From contig CM030868.1 of assembly GCA_018105865.1 (NCBI GenBank), forward strand, positions 9,832,745 to 9,896,744: DNA of 64,000 nt, read 5' to 3'. Made by a program: the position numbers and the translations under genes. This DNA is from Metaphire vulgaris. Its lineage: Eukaryota; Annelida; Clitellata; Crassiclitellata; Megascolecidae. This document shows positions 56,301 to 64,000 of this stretch, in pieces. Position 1 is the stretch's first letter. Each line of letters starts with the position of its first letter. The notes under the pieces are model-generated. The model was not told the origin of the DNA. It did not search any database and saw nothing but the letters and a program-made list of their open reading frames with translations.

Positions 56301-59260
56301 AGACCGGAGATCAGCACCAGCCCCAATGCTTGAATCCGGGCATGGGAAAACTTTACCTTACTATAAGTGGTGTAAAACTTTAGGAATAAGACTAAATGAT
56401 TTTATATTTAGATTTTGACCGTTATGCATTTTTACTGTGTGAAGTAATAGATTTTTATTTCTTACAGATAATTGGAGAAAACAGAATCATTTCAAGTAAG
56501 AAAAGATTTTTGACTTTTTTGACTTTTACTGGAAATCTTTCTGATATTCATTTGGTCATATAACATGTGAGTGAGAAGGCAAATTGCTTATATGACCACA
56601 TTCACCATTCCACTCCATGTGCCGCTCACTAGAGCCAAGAGAACTCCAGTTCAATATCATAAAATTCCATTCTACTATGGTCAGAAACCTCAACTTCATC
56701 AGACCTTTAGAATCAGAATGGATGGAGAGAATTCAACAGAGTGATGACGTAAAGAGAAACTAAGGTGTGTCCTCTGGCTATTACTGTGCAACATAGACAT
56801 CCAAGAGATTATGGATAAAGCAGAGGAGTGGGTAGAAGATGGAATTAAAAGTAATTAGAAAACAGTTCTGCACCCTATCTTTGCCTATGATCATTGATCA
56901 AGCAAAGGTGGATGGACCACAGAAAGGACTGCAACAAATTCTGAATGCACATGATGAAGTATCAGATGAATATGGTACAAAATAAAATTTAAAGAAAACA
57001 AAGGTGATGTTTATTTTTAACCCTCCTTTACCAGCGATTCAAATTGTTAAATCTGTTCCCACGACCGCAAGTTTTTTCATGACAGCTTATTATTTTTAGC
57101 TAGCTTCAGTACTTCAGAATTTGAAATTTTTGAAACGTAGAAGCTAGGAAACATTTAAAAAAATTGATATAAAGGTCAGATTTAGTATCCCTTTATCACT
57201 TTACATCCTCAATCACTGAATTCCTACTTGGAAATCCAGAGAATGAATCCCCACTAACGTAATCGAAAAGGCCGCTCACTAGAGCCAAGAGAACTCCAGT
57301 TCAATATCATAAAATTCCATTCTACTATGGTCAGAAACCTCAACTTCATCACTCTAATTCTATTTAGATTTGCTTTTTCTTTTGATATCGGGCTTTTACC
57401 CCCACTTTCTGGTGGCATATTGCCCTATAGTGACAAATCTATAGTAGCCAAGGCACTGCCACTAGTGGCCCCACTCTGCGTTATGATGGATGAAATAAAT
57501 TCAATTTTTGACAATCAACAAAACTACGCTATATCAATTACTTTTACCGAAGATAACGCCACCGAAGATATATTTAACGTTTTGAAGCAATATCACTTTA
57601 CGGCTGGCAATATTGCATGATTGCCGGTACGGTGGTCGGCACTGGTCGGTAAATGGTTTAAAGTGCCAAAAAGCTGAAGAGCATGATGATAGCAATAGGA
57701 CTTGGGCAGGTCAGGTAGTAGGTATCCAGGAGGTGGGATCACCAAGAATGCTAGATATCACAGAGAACAGGTACTGGTCAGAAATGGATATTTTAGGTAG
57801 GATGTCTATTCATTGGAAATATGTAGGTAATGATTAGAGCCGTTGAATAAAGAGGTTTTATTTTGATCCATTGGAACATTCATGAATAGTGAGATTGCCG
57901 AACGCTTGAAATCCTTAAATTTTGTAGACCATTTATTGAGCAACGTTGACTTACTTTTGATATTCCAGTGAAGAAATAAACTTGCACTTGCTATCTTTTT
58001 TGTGCTCATTTTTCCCATAAGAAGACAAAAGTTAATACATTTACTGTACTTCTAGTAGTTTCATCATGCATTTTACTTGTAGGTTAGCAAGTGCATTGAT
58101 ACATACCGGTATTTATATCGTGTTGTTTAGTTATTGAAAATGCAGTTGAAGCTGGAGCTGAGGCAGTAAATGCAGCATTTGGTGATCATACTGAACTCAG
58201 CTGCACACCTCTGAGATCTTATGAAGGACTTGCAGAACATGTTCTTGGAGTAGATAAAACTCTGACAGAGTCTTCTCCACATCGGCTTGGAAATGATGGT
58301 CGTCTCTTTTGGCTGAATTTCAGTTTAGAATATAGAGGTAAGAGATTTTACGGCTTAATTGAGCTGTTCATAGTTCTTTGGAGTTCTCTGAAAAAGCTAA
58401 TTTGCAAACAATGGTCATTTGTTGCTCACTTTACAGGTTATTGCTTAAATTGTCATTTTAGGCATGTCCTTACCTGACTTTTTGTCATCTTGGAAGGCTG
58501 AAGCACAGTCAGTTCTGAACCTCAGGGCTTCTGGCAAAATGGAATTGGACCTTTTCAAAGTGGTTGGACAAAGAAATGTAAGTCATTTGTCTATTGTTAT
58601 TAACTTTAAATTGTTCATTTATATATCGTACTACTATGGACTTATATTGCAATTTAACTTACAATGCAATGTAGCCAAATTCAATGATGATTTTATCAAT
58701 AATGATTGCAGGTTTATTGATTTTCACTATGAGTGTTTATATGGAATGTGGATTTCATGTCAACCTGTGAGCATCTGGTCTTGAATGTGGTATATTATAG
58801 GATTTACTGATAACTAAAGCAATGACAAACTACTCCAGATCTGTGGCATAATTCACCTGTTTTGCTGCTTGCCTTAGAAACTGGGAATCAGAGCTGGGCC
58901 CTACGCTCAAATTTAAGTACATAAGTACTTAAAGTAAGTATTTAAGTAAACTAAGTATTTAAGTACCTTTACTTTATTTATAATGTTTCACCATTAAAGC
59001 AATTTGCACTAGTCATTTATATCAAAATAACTAAAAATAATTGGTCAGAATTCACTATTCATTTAGCATAATATATTTATAAATATTTTGTTTTTTGTCT
59101 TCTGTTGCAGGTTTATCTCTTCATCAAATGTCCAAATCATGAAATAATGGACGATATTGTTTTTACTCTGCCAATCATGAAAGAGCTTGGCAATCAAATT
59201 CACATTGTTACAAAATCGATCATGCCACTAGAAGTATCCTGTGGTCAAACTCAAGATTAG
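53181..59260 (+). CDS. Tandem muconolactone-isomerase-like domain protein
   Basis: Five exons: 53181-53312, 56468-56495, 58131-58337, 58462-58577 and 59111-59260. All are GT/AG and phase-consistent, giving 210 residues. The protein appears to be two repeats. Repeat 1 (about 1-98) has MGDLHLIDIRVNPG, an amphipathic helix, KTIWGFKIIGENRIISIIEN and TELSCTPLRSYE. Repeat 2 (about 115-205) has LFWLNFSLEYRG, an amphipathic helix, MELDLFKVVGQRNVYLFIKC, then IMDDIVFTLPIMKELG and IHIVTKSIMPLE. The order beta-helix-beta-beta-helix-beta and the LP-x-M...V-T-x-x pattern resemble muconolactone delta-isomerase and related dimeric alpha/beta-barrel proteins; a tandem pair could form the barrel within one chain. 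No signal peptide or membrane segment. The gene structure is strong; the family is a tentative reading and enzymatic activity cannot be claimed. AATAAA occurs at 59580-59585. Confidence 0.75.
53911..54043 (+). mobile_element. SINE, left part of an interrupted copy
   Basis: tRNA-like head GGGAAGATGGCAGTTTGGTA with the B-box-like GGAACGAATTCAACCCCAC, then CTAGAGGGCGGTGGTAAATG. Broken at 54043 by a LINE; it continues at 54555. The target duplication is CTCTA (54039-54043 and 54555-54559). Confidence 0.85.
54044..54554 (+). mobile_element. CR1/L2-like LINE 3' fragment, (ATTAC) tail, nested in SINE
   Basis: Translation MRLHKLQMVLRSAARVIDGV, VLHWLPYPSRVEFRVLRAIA, LRSTTNGLLSVPQARTSLFL and [15 protein letters not shown], then a stop. 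The 3' UTR GAGCGCTTCTGAGTGATTCT is followed by an ATTAC-repeat tail. The same family as the interrupted copy at 26376-26578. Confidence 0.92.
54555..54662 (+). mobile_element. SINE, right part of the interrupted copy
   Basis: Continues with ATTAATGGCTTTTGCCACCT, GCTGCTTGCCTGACACCGGA and GATCAGCGCCGGACC, as in the copies at 56080 and 49262. Confidence 0.85.
55551..55907. mobile_element. hAT-type miniature element, perfect 8-bp duplication
   Basis: Ends CAGGGCTGCCAAGAGA and TCTCTTGGCGGGCCTG form an inverted pair. CAAGTAGT at 55543-55550 and 55908-55915. Internal ACAGGCAAAAAAGGTCATCA near 55750 and a second copy near 55812. Confidence 0.94.
56080..56365 (+). mobile_element. tRNA-derived SINE, near full length
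   Basis: Head GGGAAGATGGCAGAAGAGGT and the B-box-like GAATGAGTTCAAGCCCTGTT, then GAGCCCCTAAGATCAACTCA, TTAGAGGGCGGTTG, GAGGAGCAGCTGCAAAG, TTAATGGCGTATGCCACCTG and GGAGATCAGCACC. It lies just upstream of the microexon at 56468. Confidence 0.85.
56468..56495 (+). CDS. Isomerase-like gene exon 2, 28-bp microexon
   Basis: TTTCTTACAG before and GTAAGA after. It encodes IIGENRIIS plus one base; phase 0 in and 1 out. The sequence supplies the strand that pairs with KTIWGFK, mirroring LFKVVGQRNVYLF in repeat 2, which supports its inclusion. Confidence 0.75.
56621..57351 (+). repeat. Two identical 81-bp direct repeats around a LINE fragment
   Basis: 56621-56701 and 57271-57351 are identical over 81 bp. 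The second copy contains the ATG and first eight codons of the frame at 57327. The interval holds a reverse-transcriptase remnant at 56765-57012. Confidence 0.92.
56765..57012 (+). mobile_element. RTE-like reverse-transcriptase remnant
   Basis: EIMDKAEEWVEDGIK followed by broken frames containing a remnant of GLQQILNAHDEVSDEYG, then KENKGDV. This matches the palm and thumb of RTE-type elements (E-x-x-DGIK-x-GG...FADD...KTK-x-M). It has many stops; the FADD core is lost. Confidence 0.7.
57327..57620 (+). pseudogene. Receptor ligand-binding-domain-like N-terminal fragment
   Basis: A 97-codon frame in an intron of the isomerase-like gene. MVRNLNFITLILFRFAFSFD looks like a signal peptide. It is followed by IGLLPPLSGG, ALPLVAPLCVMMDEINSIFD and NYAISITFTEDNATEDIFNV. 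This resembles the start of the ANF-receptor/periplasmic-binding-like ligand domain found in receptor guanylate cyclases and class C receptors (IG-x-LxPLSG...A-x-xEIN...Y-x-L-x-I-x-x-x-D). The frame stops at 57618 and I find no continuation, so it is a fragment, a first exon of a nested gene, or a chance frame. Confidence 0.35.
58131..58337 (+). CDS. Isomerase-like gene exon 3
   Basis: GTTGTTTAG before and GTAAGA after; 207 bp, phase 1 in and 1 out. It encodes IENAVEAGAEAVNAAFGDHT, ELSCTPLRSYEG and NDGRLFWLNFSLEYR, the end of repeat 1 and start of repeat 2. Confidence 0.82.
58462..58577 (+). CDS. Isomerase-like gene exon 4
   Basis: TCATTTTAG before and GTAAGT after; 116 bp, phase 1 in and 0 out. 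It encodes MSLPDFLSSWKAEAQSVLNL and MELDLFKVVGQRN. Confidence 0.85.
58845..58930 (+). mobile_element. SINE 3' fragment
   Basis: TTCACCTGTTTTGCTGCTTG, GAATCAGAGCTGGGCCCTAC and GCTCAAATTT match the last third of the SINE copies. It is followed by AAGTACTTA-type short repeats to about 58970. Confidence 0.65.
59111..59260 (+). CDS. Isomerase-like gene exon 5, stop codon
   Basis: TTCTGTTGCAG before 59111. It encodes VYLFIKCPNHEIMDDIVFTL, PIMKELGNQIHIVTKSIMPL and a TAG at 59258-59260. Confidence 0.85.
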   Translation, partial: VYLFIKCPNHEIMDDIVFTLPIMKELGNQIHIVTKSIMPLEVSCGQTQD

Positions 59261-60060
59261 CCACTAATTTGGAAGCTGATGGCATGGCTAAATCATGTTT
59301 ACTATGCTTGATTGGTCTGGAACTCATTAGTTGCTTTTTTGACTGATCTGCCATTCTATGTACTCAACATATTTATTACTGAAATCTAACAATTGTTGTA
59401 GCTGTACTTTATTTAAATGTATGTCACAAATTTAGTAAACTACTTGGAGATAATTGATTAAGCTCCGTTGTATTCTGATCATGATCATCTATGCATGTTC
59501 ATTCGATTTTCAGCTAAAGTCATTTTGTTCAGATCTGTCTGAAGACATTCAGTCATTATTTTATTATTATAATTATCATAATAAAGGTGTGTCTGTGCCA
59601 CTGAATTTCAAAGAAAATGTTGTGATATTATTAATATTTCATTAATTTTTTGGGAATAATGCAATGGTCAGTTTTAATTTCCTTCTATAGTACAAAATGA
59701 TTATCTTTTTTATTTCGGTTTGTGAAATTTAACAGGAGTAGCCCAATATTATTTGAAAAACGGAAAATGATGTCTTGAAATGTGTTATTTTCTATTGAGG
59801 TTCTATGCTGCATTGTGCATTGCATTATTTAAACAGCAAGTGATAGCGAGTAATTTCAGTATTTATATACCTTGAAATGGTAAATACCATAGTGTCTTTT
59901 AAGTCAATATAAACTGGTAAATATTTTTAAAGGTTTTGTATGTCTTTTACAAAATCATAAATTTTCCCTAAATTTTCAAAATATTTAAAGCTTGTAAAAT
60001 GAAACTGATTAGCATGGTAAAATGCTGCCTACATTAACAGATCAACTACACTCTGAGTCT
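59261..60060 (+). other. 3' flank of the isomerase-like gene
   Basis: AT-rich sequence, probably 3' UTR to about 59605 (AATAAA at 59580-59585). Beyond that I see nothing specific. Confidence 0.45.
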
Positions 60061-60065
60061 TCTGT

Positions 60066-60180
60066 TCTGTTCATGTGCTATCAACACTGCTATATGCCTT
60101 TGAGACATGGTCTCTTATGAAAGCAGACATCACAAGTTTTAACTCTTTTGAAATGAAGGACTATAAAGAACTAAATTTTT
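60066..60180 (+). mobile_element. RTE-like LINE remnant
   Basis: The translation STLLYAFETWSLMKADITSF and NSFEMKDYKE matches the LLY-(G/A)-x-E-(S/T)-W...F motif after the RTE reverse transcriptase, also seen at about 1300. No other part is recognisable. Confidence 0.75.
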
Positions 60181-60387
60181 GGTTGGGCTTCAAACCGCTC
60201 CCTGGTGTTGGCTAATGGCTATCACCCAAACAGACATATGTTAAATTAAAAGTAATATTCATGAAGCTGCTGTGAAGGACAGTGGTGTTATGATGCAGCT
60301 GTTTGCCTGTTTCGTACTGCGTATTATAGGCCTATGTTCAAATCAGAAATTTCAGTTTGTAGATGATACAAAACCACTTAAAATCAA

Positions 60388-60389
<2 letters not shown>

Positions 60390-60424
<35 letters not shown>
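60390..60424. repeat. (TTA)n microsatellite
   Basis: A run of about eleven TTA/ATT units. Confidence 0.95.
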
Positions 60425-60720
60425 GAAAAACTAGCTGTATAAGACAATCAACATTGTACATTGACACCCCCACAATTTTGGGACACCCCCCGAAGTTCCG
60501 AACGCATATTCCTGGAAAAAAGCCCGATTAACTTAGGGTTAGGACTAGGGAGAGGGTTAACCCTAACTTTTATTTTATAGCCCAATTATGATATTGGAGC
60601 GTAGTCGTGTTTCGGTTGAAATGCGCGCTTTTGTCGATTTTAGGCCTACGTTAGCGCATAATTTTGTCGTTGCGCAAATGGCGATCGCGCAAATGTTGGG
60701 CGCAAATGTCGGGGCATCTA

Positions 60721-61218
60721 CAGTGGCGTAACTAGGGGCGGGGGCACTTTGTTGACAGCCCTCGGGCCCGGGCGGGGCCCCTGAAGAGGGTCTAATCTAG
60801 GGTTAGGTTAGGGTTAACCCTAACTTAAAGTTAACCCTAGAAATGATGTGGTGAGGACTTTTTTTGCTTGTCAGGGTTAAAAAGGTGGAGACTGGAGATG
60901 AGATAACGTTTTTTTGCTCGTCAGCTCGAAACTCTGGGGCCCCCATGCAGTGGCGGCTTCAGGATTTGGCAAGTGGGGGGGCCGTTGGGGTGGCAACTTC
61001 TAATCATGGGGGGCCAACCATTTGTTGTTAGGTATGTAGTATTAAGTACAGTAGCGTCATTTCACACTTTTCTTGGGGCAAGAAATTTTTTTTCCAAATT
61101 TTAGGCAAATTTTAGGCAATTTTGTTTGCAATTTTGTTTGCAATTTTGGCAATTTTTGGGCCAATTTGCAATTTTTAAATATTTTTTGGTAAATTTTTAT
61201 ATATAGTATATATATATA

Positions 61219-61254
<36 letters not shown>

Positions 61255-61372
61255 TAGGGTCTCAACTGGGGGGCCAGTATCTCAGTAAGGGGGCACGGGC
61301 CCCCCGGTGGAGCCGCCACTGCCCCCATGTAAAAGTTGCCCCCCGGGCCCCCAAAAGTCACGCTACGCCACG
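60721..61372. mobile_element. hAT-like element with CAGTGGCGTAACTAGG start, interrupted
   Basis: Starts CAGTGGCGTAACTAGGGG. The right side ends GTCACGCTACGCCAC, a decayed complement. The inside contains inverted TTAGGG/CCCTAA blocks and two GCTTGTC/GCTCGTC A-tract motifs. MITE copy 5 is nested within it. No target duplication could be confirmed. Confidence 0.6.
60948..61321 (+). mobile_element. hAT-type MITE family M1, copy 5, with internal insertion
   Basis: Ends CAGTGGCGGCTTCAGG and GGAGCCGCCACTG, perfect duplication CCCCCATG at 60940-60947 and 61322-61329. It is about twice as long as the other copies: roughly 61044-61250 is extra sequence (AGTAGCGTCATTTCACACTT, AAATTTTAGGCAA blocks and a long TA tract) resembling the inside of 36914-37286. 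Confidence 0.92.
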
Positions 61373-61376
61373 TACT

Positions 61377-61651
61377 CAGAGACGTCATTTCACTGTTTTT
61401 CAGGGGGGGGGGCAAAACACTTTTGACCTGACAAGTTACAAGTTTGCAAAAAAGTTGACGACCTTTTTTGCTCGTCAGCCGTTTATAACGGTTAGTTACT
61501 TTTCAGACTAGACTACTCCACATCATATACATCATATCAGGCGCTCCTTTAGGACATGTAAAAAGCTAAATACTAAATAACACAAGAAAAAAATTTTTTT
61601 CCTCAAAATCAGGGGGGCAAATGTCCCCCTGCCCCCCAAATGACGTCCCTG
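61377..61651. mobile_element. hAT-type miniature element, perfect 8-bp duplication
   Basis: Ends CAGAGACGTCATTT and AAATGACGTCCCTG. CACGTACT at 61369-61376 and 61652-61659. Internal TGACGA, T-tract, GCTCGTCA motif at 61456-61477. Confidence 0.94.
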
Positions 61652-61863
61652 CACGTACTGGGCACCCGATATACTCGGATATAGTGCTGTTCGTCGTAGT
61701 CTTCAGATCGATAGGCTTTAGTTGCCGAGAAAGACTAATGGTATAAGTGAAATGAATGCATCCCAATTAAGCGACCAATTCTAGCTAGTGGTTCTATTCT
61801 GGACATGAATGCGGTTGGCGTCACGTATCACTTCAGAGATTTGAGGTTCAACGAAATTTCCTG

Positions 61864-62055
61864 CATGGGCGTCCGGAGGGGTGGAATTGCACCCTCTTGA
61901 AAAATTGTGGTTATGAAAAAAGTAAAATTAGGCCTACTTCTTTCTTTCGTCACAAAACCTTGTTTTGCACCCCCTGGAAATTTTTTTCATTTCTTTCGTC
62001 ACAATTAAGACCTTGTTTTTGCACCCCCTTGGAAAAATTTCTGCGAACGCCCATG
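61864..62055. mobile_element. hAT-type miniature element, 8-bp duplication (7/8)
   Basis: Ends CATGGGCGTCCGGAGG and GCGAACGCCCATG. Flanks ATTTCCTG and AATTCCTG. The inside has two direct repeats of TTTCTTTCGTCACAA. Confidence 0.82.
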
Positions 62056-62754
62056 AATTCCTGCTTTCAATTTGGCAACCGATTTAGTCTCTAAATTTGT
62101 CCATTCGATAAGCTACTGAAAACCATTTCCATTACGATCCATTGGCTTCACAAAATGTGTCATTAGTCCAGTTTAATGAAAAGTGGTGCAAGGTATAGGG
62201 CCTACTTTCAGTTGATCAATCAGTGACGTATGTAGCACACTGTGTCGGCCAACAGGGTGCTCAACTCTTAGTGGCCACTGACCAGTGTTTCGGTCTGAAG
62301 TAAGTAAAGTAAAATCTCGTAAACTTCTACAGCGCCCCGGAAAGCAGCACAGCAGTAGCTGCTTATTCTTATGCGCTTAATCTTTCTTGAAATAGCTATA
62401 GACAAGGTGGTTTGTCGGCCGGGCAAATTTAAGGAATGAAATGATTGCTGCCCCACAAACATAGGAAGGGCATGTGTTTTGTATCCCCCAACTGTAAATC
62501 CAATTAGATCTTCTAATTCTGTAGCTGTGGACATTATTGGTCAAGAAGTCTATGTCGTCTGCGTATCAGAGACATAGCCTCCTCTACCCCAGGCCACCGC
62601 GCTCGCCCACTAGGCGGGGGATCCCGTCTATTCAATTCAATGTAAATAGCAGTGATTTGAAGGTTATTTTATCAAAAATAATGATAAAACACATATATAC
62701 AGGAACTGACATGCAAGCAAACTCAAGGACAGTGGAGACAGACATGTAGACAGA

Positions 62755-62868
62755 ATGAGAGACACGCAGATTGAGAGGAAAGCAATTGAATGAGAGTACA
62801 AATAGAAAGACAGACCGATAGACAGAGAGACAGGAGACAGAGAGACAGGAGACAGAGAGAGAGATCTC
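62755..62868. repeat. (GACAGA)n-like microsatellite
   Basis: An interrupted array of AGACAGA and GAGACAGGAGACAGA units. Confidence 0.85.
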
Positions 62869-62929
62869 GCTAAAGTCAGTGTTTATTCTACGCCTTCTCT
62901 ACCCTGCCGGGAAAATTTTTTCGCTCGCT

Positions 62930-64000
62930 ATGAGGGCTTACCGAGTTCGTAACGAGTCTCGTAACGAGCTCCGGCTCGTTACGAGATCGTAATGAGTTCG
63001 CAACGAGAAAGCTCGTAACGAAATATCTCGTAACGAACTCGTTATGGTCTCGTGACGCGAATTTCAGGCCTGCTCGTAACGAAGTGCTCTTAACGTTCAA
63101 ATTACGAACTCGACATCGCGCTCGTAACAAATTCGTAAAAATTCTCGTTACGTACACGTTATAAGAATATTATGCATGCAGGTATAGATATATACGCGAA
63201 ATGTCATATCGCGTATATATATGTTATATATAGTCTTGCAGTACAAAAAGCTTCAATGCATGGTTCCACATATGTGACATATATAGGCCTATATGAAATG
63301 TCAACTAATTAGATATTTAAGTATATATAGTATTTGTTTGGTCATTCATGCATCGATCGATCAATTTTTAAATATATATTTTAAATTGTTAAACATATAT
63401 TTTGTAACCATGTATTTTTAATATATATAAATATATTATAAAATTTATATATTTATATATTATACATATTGATATATACATTATATATATTATATTTATA
63501 TATATATATTTATATTTATGTTATATTTATAATGTATATACAGTATTTATATAATTATATTTAAAAAAATTTAATATATAAGTAAAAAACCTCAAAAAAT
63601 ATAATAAGTATAGTTGAATTGGAATATATTATAAATACAAGTTAACATTGATCGAGTTAAAATTGAAAAATTTCAGATCGCGTATAGATAACGAGTTAAC
63701 AATTATAAACTCGAGGAAATTCATAACGAGTTGCCTCGTTGCGACCTCGTTATGGCCTCGTGACGGGAATTTCGGTCTGCTCGTAACGAGGTCTCGTTAC
63801 GTGCAAATTACGAACTCTACATCGAGCTCGTAACAAATTCGTAATGAGAAATGTAGCAGTTCTCGTTACGAACACCTTACGAAAATTGTACAAATATAGG
63901 CGTAAAAGTTATCCCAGCCGAACGTTATATATATAGCGATCTTCTGAATTATACAAAAACCTTCAATGCATGCATGGTTCCACATATATGAAATGTAAAT
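62930..64000 (+). repeat. Tandem repeat of about 707 bp, palindrome-dense, open to window edge
   Basis: 62930-63300 is repeated at about 63640-64000 in the same orientation. Landmarks recur about 707-710 bp apart: CTCGTTATGG...TCTCGTGACG (63038 and 63746) and CTTCAATGCATG...GGTTCCACATAT (63251 and 63961). Each unit starts with a block full of CTCGTAACGAG-type palindromes, then AT-rich sequence with many TATATA runs. No coding frame. Confidence 0.8.

Noticed and set aside
60806..60840. Telomere-like TTAGGG/CCCTAA blocks
   Set aside because: Only two or three units, inverted, and repeated in the element copy at 45620; an internal part of a transposable element.

Overview
This window is animal nuclear DNA, most likely from an invertebrate. 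The basis is short spliced exons with GT/AG borders in large AT-rich introns, a reticulon gene and a Ral-GAP alpha gene, and dense non-LTR retrotransposons, SINEs and small inverted-repeat transposons. I see no bacterial operon, rRNA, tRNA or CRISPR array. I cannot name the species.

Three spliced protein genes can be built. (1) Positions 1-32563, minus strand: a Ral GTPase-activating protein alpha subunit (RALGAPA). I assembled 23 coding exons, about 1,426 codons, with consistent splice phase. The gene runs off the left edge, so the C-terminal Rap/Ran-GAP catalytic domain is not in the window. Its first exon (30989-32563) adds about 525 serine-rich residues before the point where vertebrate RALGAPA proteins begin. 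(2) Positions 41679-51975, minus strand: a complete reticulon, 7 coding exons and 314 residues, with the reticulon homology domain in exons 2-7. (3) Positions 53181-59260, plus strand: a 5-exon, 210-residue protein that looks like two tandem muconolactone-isomerase-like ferredoxin-fold repeats. It is divergently arranged with reticulon across a 1.2 kb shared upstream region. A receptor-like N-terminal fragment (57327-57620) lies inside its second intron.

Much of the remaining DNA that I can identify is mobile. There are non-LTR retrotransposon fragments of an RTE-like type and of CR1/L2-like types with (TAA)n or (ATTAC)n tails. There are also tRNA-derived SINEs, a 1,668 bp Helitron with textbook ends, a decayed hAT element, and TA-, TTAA- and TTA-flanked miniature elements. 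At least thirteen miniature elements are flanked by 8-bp target duplications of hAT type. Several insertions are nested and can be ordered in time: Helitron within hAT, LINE within LINE, LINE within SINE, and miniature element within SINE.

The most unusual points are the RALGAPA N-terminal extension, the tandem isomerase-like gene, a short motif (GAC-R-AGC-A-tract-GGTCATCAC) shared by miniature elements with different ends, two LINE fragments bounded by 80-97 bp direct repeats, and a palindrome-dense tandem repeat with a period of about 707 bp at the right edge.
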